From contig JAHHLP010000034.1 in assembly GCA_018679295.1 (NCBI GenBank), positions 1-5,386 of the forward strand: a DNA stretch of 5,386 nucleotides, in the 5' to 3' direction. This DNA comes from Rhodothermia bacterium (GTDB taxonomy: Bacteria; Bacteroidota; Rhodothermia; Rhodothermales; JABDKH01). This document shows positions 4,496-5,386 of this stretch, in pieces (position 1 is the stretch's first letter; each line of letters opens with the position of its first letter). The notes below the pieces were generated by a model. It was given only the letters and a program-made list of their open reading frames with translations, searched no databases and was not told the DNA's origin. The translations under genes were made by a program, and so were the position numbers.

Positions 4496-5386
4496 CTAGA
4501 AGGCCACCTGAAAATTCAGAAGCAGCTGCTGGTCGCTTGCCTCCGACCCGTCGTGGACGGGGATCAGGTAGTTGGCCTGAAACTCGAAGGCGCGCGAAGG
4601 CCAGAAGTTGTATCCGAGGACGATGAACTGCGAATCAAAGCCATTGTCGAAATCGAAGGAATCCCAGCGAGCGAGGACCTGATGCCGGCCGGGGTCGAAC
4701 ATGTAGCCGACGGTGGCCTGATAGCCGAATGGCTGACGGTCCTCGCCGACGACAGGATTCAAGTCCGCGTAGATGAGCTCGCCGCTCACCATCCAGCGTA
4801 CCCACTCACGCCGCACGTCGCCGCCGAATAGCAGACGCTCGCCAGCAAACGCTCCGGCGTCATCTTCCGAGAACGCGACGTTGACGCCGATTTCGAAACT
4901 TCCATTTTCCACGCCTGGCCTCGCGACCACTCGTCCGGCATACATCAGCTTGTCGTTGTCATTTCCGGAAAGCGACCGACCGTTACCGTTGAACACCCCG
5001 GCGCTGTACGTGAACGTGCCTTCCGATGCCCGGCCGCTGAGCGAGACCCCGACCTGTCTTCCGGGACTAAGTATGTTGACCACCTGCGATCGGTTAACAA
5101 AATCGATCGACGGCGCGGCGATCAGTTGTTCGGCGCTGAACGGGGCTTTGAACAGACCGGCGTCGAGCTTGAGGTCAGGCGAGATTCGGTACGAAAGACG
5201 GGCGTCTATCAGTGAGGGACTCCTGGCAAAGTCAGTCTGAAAGAGGTAGTCCAACCCGAAGTCAAGGCCGCCGTCAACCTTCAAACGAGAGGTTGCAATG
5301 CTGAACCCGTTTTGACCGCCCAGCGGATCGCGATCCCAAATGAAGTCACCTACCGTCTGCACGACAACTCCCAGATTGAAGTACCC
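4496..5386 (-). CDS. Phosphate-selective porin O/P (OprO/OprP)-family outer-membrane protein, N-terminus outside window
   Basis: The frame stays open to the window edge and gives 296 residues without the signal peptide, so the gene is partial at its 5' end; an internal GTG near 5362 is not a credible start. Family features (fragment numbering) include QNGFSIATSRLKVDGGLDFGLDYLFQTDF (25-53). The hallmark is LIDARLSYRISPDLKLDAGLFKAPFSAEQL (59-88), with the conserved D61-A and K80-x-P-F-S. Also present are LSPGRQVGVSLSG (106-118), TYSAGVFNGNG (126-136), and alternating amphipathic strands to the end. The last residue is Phe, the usual barrel-assembly signal of outer-membrane proteins. In Pseudomonas, OprP and OprO form anion channels for phosphate and polyphosphate. 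Many homologues in other phyla have no tested selectivity, and the basic residues that line the OprP channel cannot be checked here. The TAG stop (4498-4496) is followed 18 bases later by the OprB-type gene in the same frame. Confidence 0.92.
   Translation of the reverse strand, partial: GYFNLGVVVQTVGDFIWDRDPLGGQNGFSIATSRLKVDGGLDFGLDYLFQTDFARSPSLIDARLSYRISPDLKLDAGLFKAPFSAEQLIAAPSIDFVNRSQVVNILSPGRQVGVSLSGRASEGTFTYSAGVFNGNGRSLSGNDNDKLMYAGRVVARPGVENGSFEIGVNVAFSEDDAGAFAGERLLFGGDVRREWVRWMVSGELIYADLNPVVGEDRQPFGYQATVGYMFDPGRHQVLARWDSFDFDNGFDSQFIVLGYNFWPSRAFEFQANYLIPVHDGSEASDQQLLLNFQVAF

Noticed and set aside
4163..4831. A 222-codon open frame on the plus strand spanning the junction of the two porin genes
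   Set aside because: It is antisense to two clearly recognisable porins, crosses their intergenic boundary and has no recognisable domain or convincing Shine-Dalgarno. Long antisense frames are common opposite GC-rich genes.
1..5386. Mobile element, CRISPR array, toxin-antitoxin or defence system
   Set aside because: No transposase, integrase, recurring direct repeats, nuclease or toxin-antitoxin-like small gene pair was seen on either strand. The coupled membrane protein and GNAT pair is unlike GNAT-RHH toxin-antitoxin systems, because the partner is a membrane protein rather than a ribbon-helix-helix DNA-binding antitoxin.

Overview
The window looks like ordinary chromosomal DNA from a Gram-negative bacterium. 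Two outer-membrane porin genes make the Gram-negative assignment firm. The DNA is moderately GC-rich by eye. The phylum cannot be settled from this sequence: nothing is specific to one lineage, and there are no rRNA, tRNA or marker genes.

Layout: the plus strand carries five genes. (1) Positions 3-227 are the C-terminal end of a GNAT acetyltransferase cut by the window edge. (2) Positions 275-844 encode an unrecognised 189-residue soluble protein that looks like two fused, diverged copies of one small alpha/beta domain. (3) Positions 1018-1884 encode a complete membrane-anchored neutral zinc metallopeptidase of the YpfJ family, with its own Shine-Dalgarno sequence. (4) Positions 2070-2540 encode a four-helix membrane protein with a very basic tail. 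(5) Positions 2537-3148 encode a complete GNAT acetyltransferase with a cysteine-rich N-terminal motif, coupled to gene 4 by an ATGA overlap. The minus strand carries a convergent porin pair: an OprO/OprP-type porin (4496-5386, N-terminus beyond the window) followed 18 bases later by an OprB-type carbohydrate-selective porin (3248-4477).

Non-coding sequence: there is no gene-free stretch longer than 300 bases. The 173-base gap (845-1017) and the 185-base gap (1885-2069) each begin with a hairpin a few bases after a stop codon. The second also holds the best promoter candidate, TTGACA-16-TTTATT, preceded immediately by two inverted repeats built from TGGC/GCCA half-sites. The 99-base convergent gap (3149-3247) has only a 10-base palindrome and no clear terminator.

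How the genes work together: the two porins are probably co-transcribed and would provide outer-membrane uptake of anions/phosphate or other small solutes (OprO/P type) and of sugars (OprB type). The membrane protein and second GNAT form a coupled pair. No functional link between the porins and the plus-strand genes is visible. I found no mobile element, CRISPR array, defence system or other clearly new system. The points most worth a second look are the duplicated-fold protein and the TGGC/GCCA array at the 2005 promoter.
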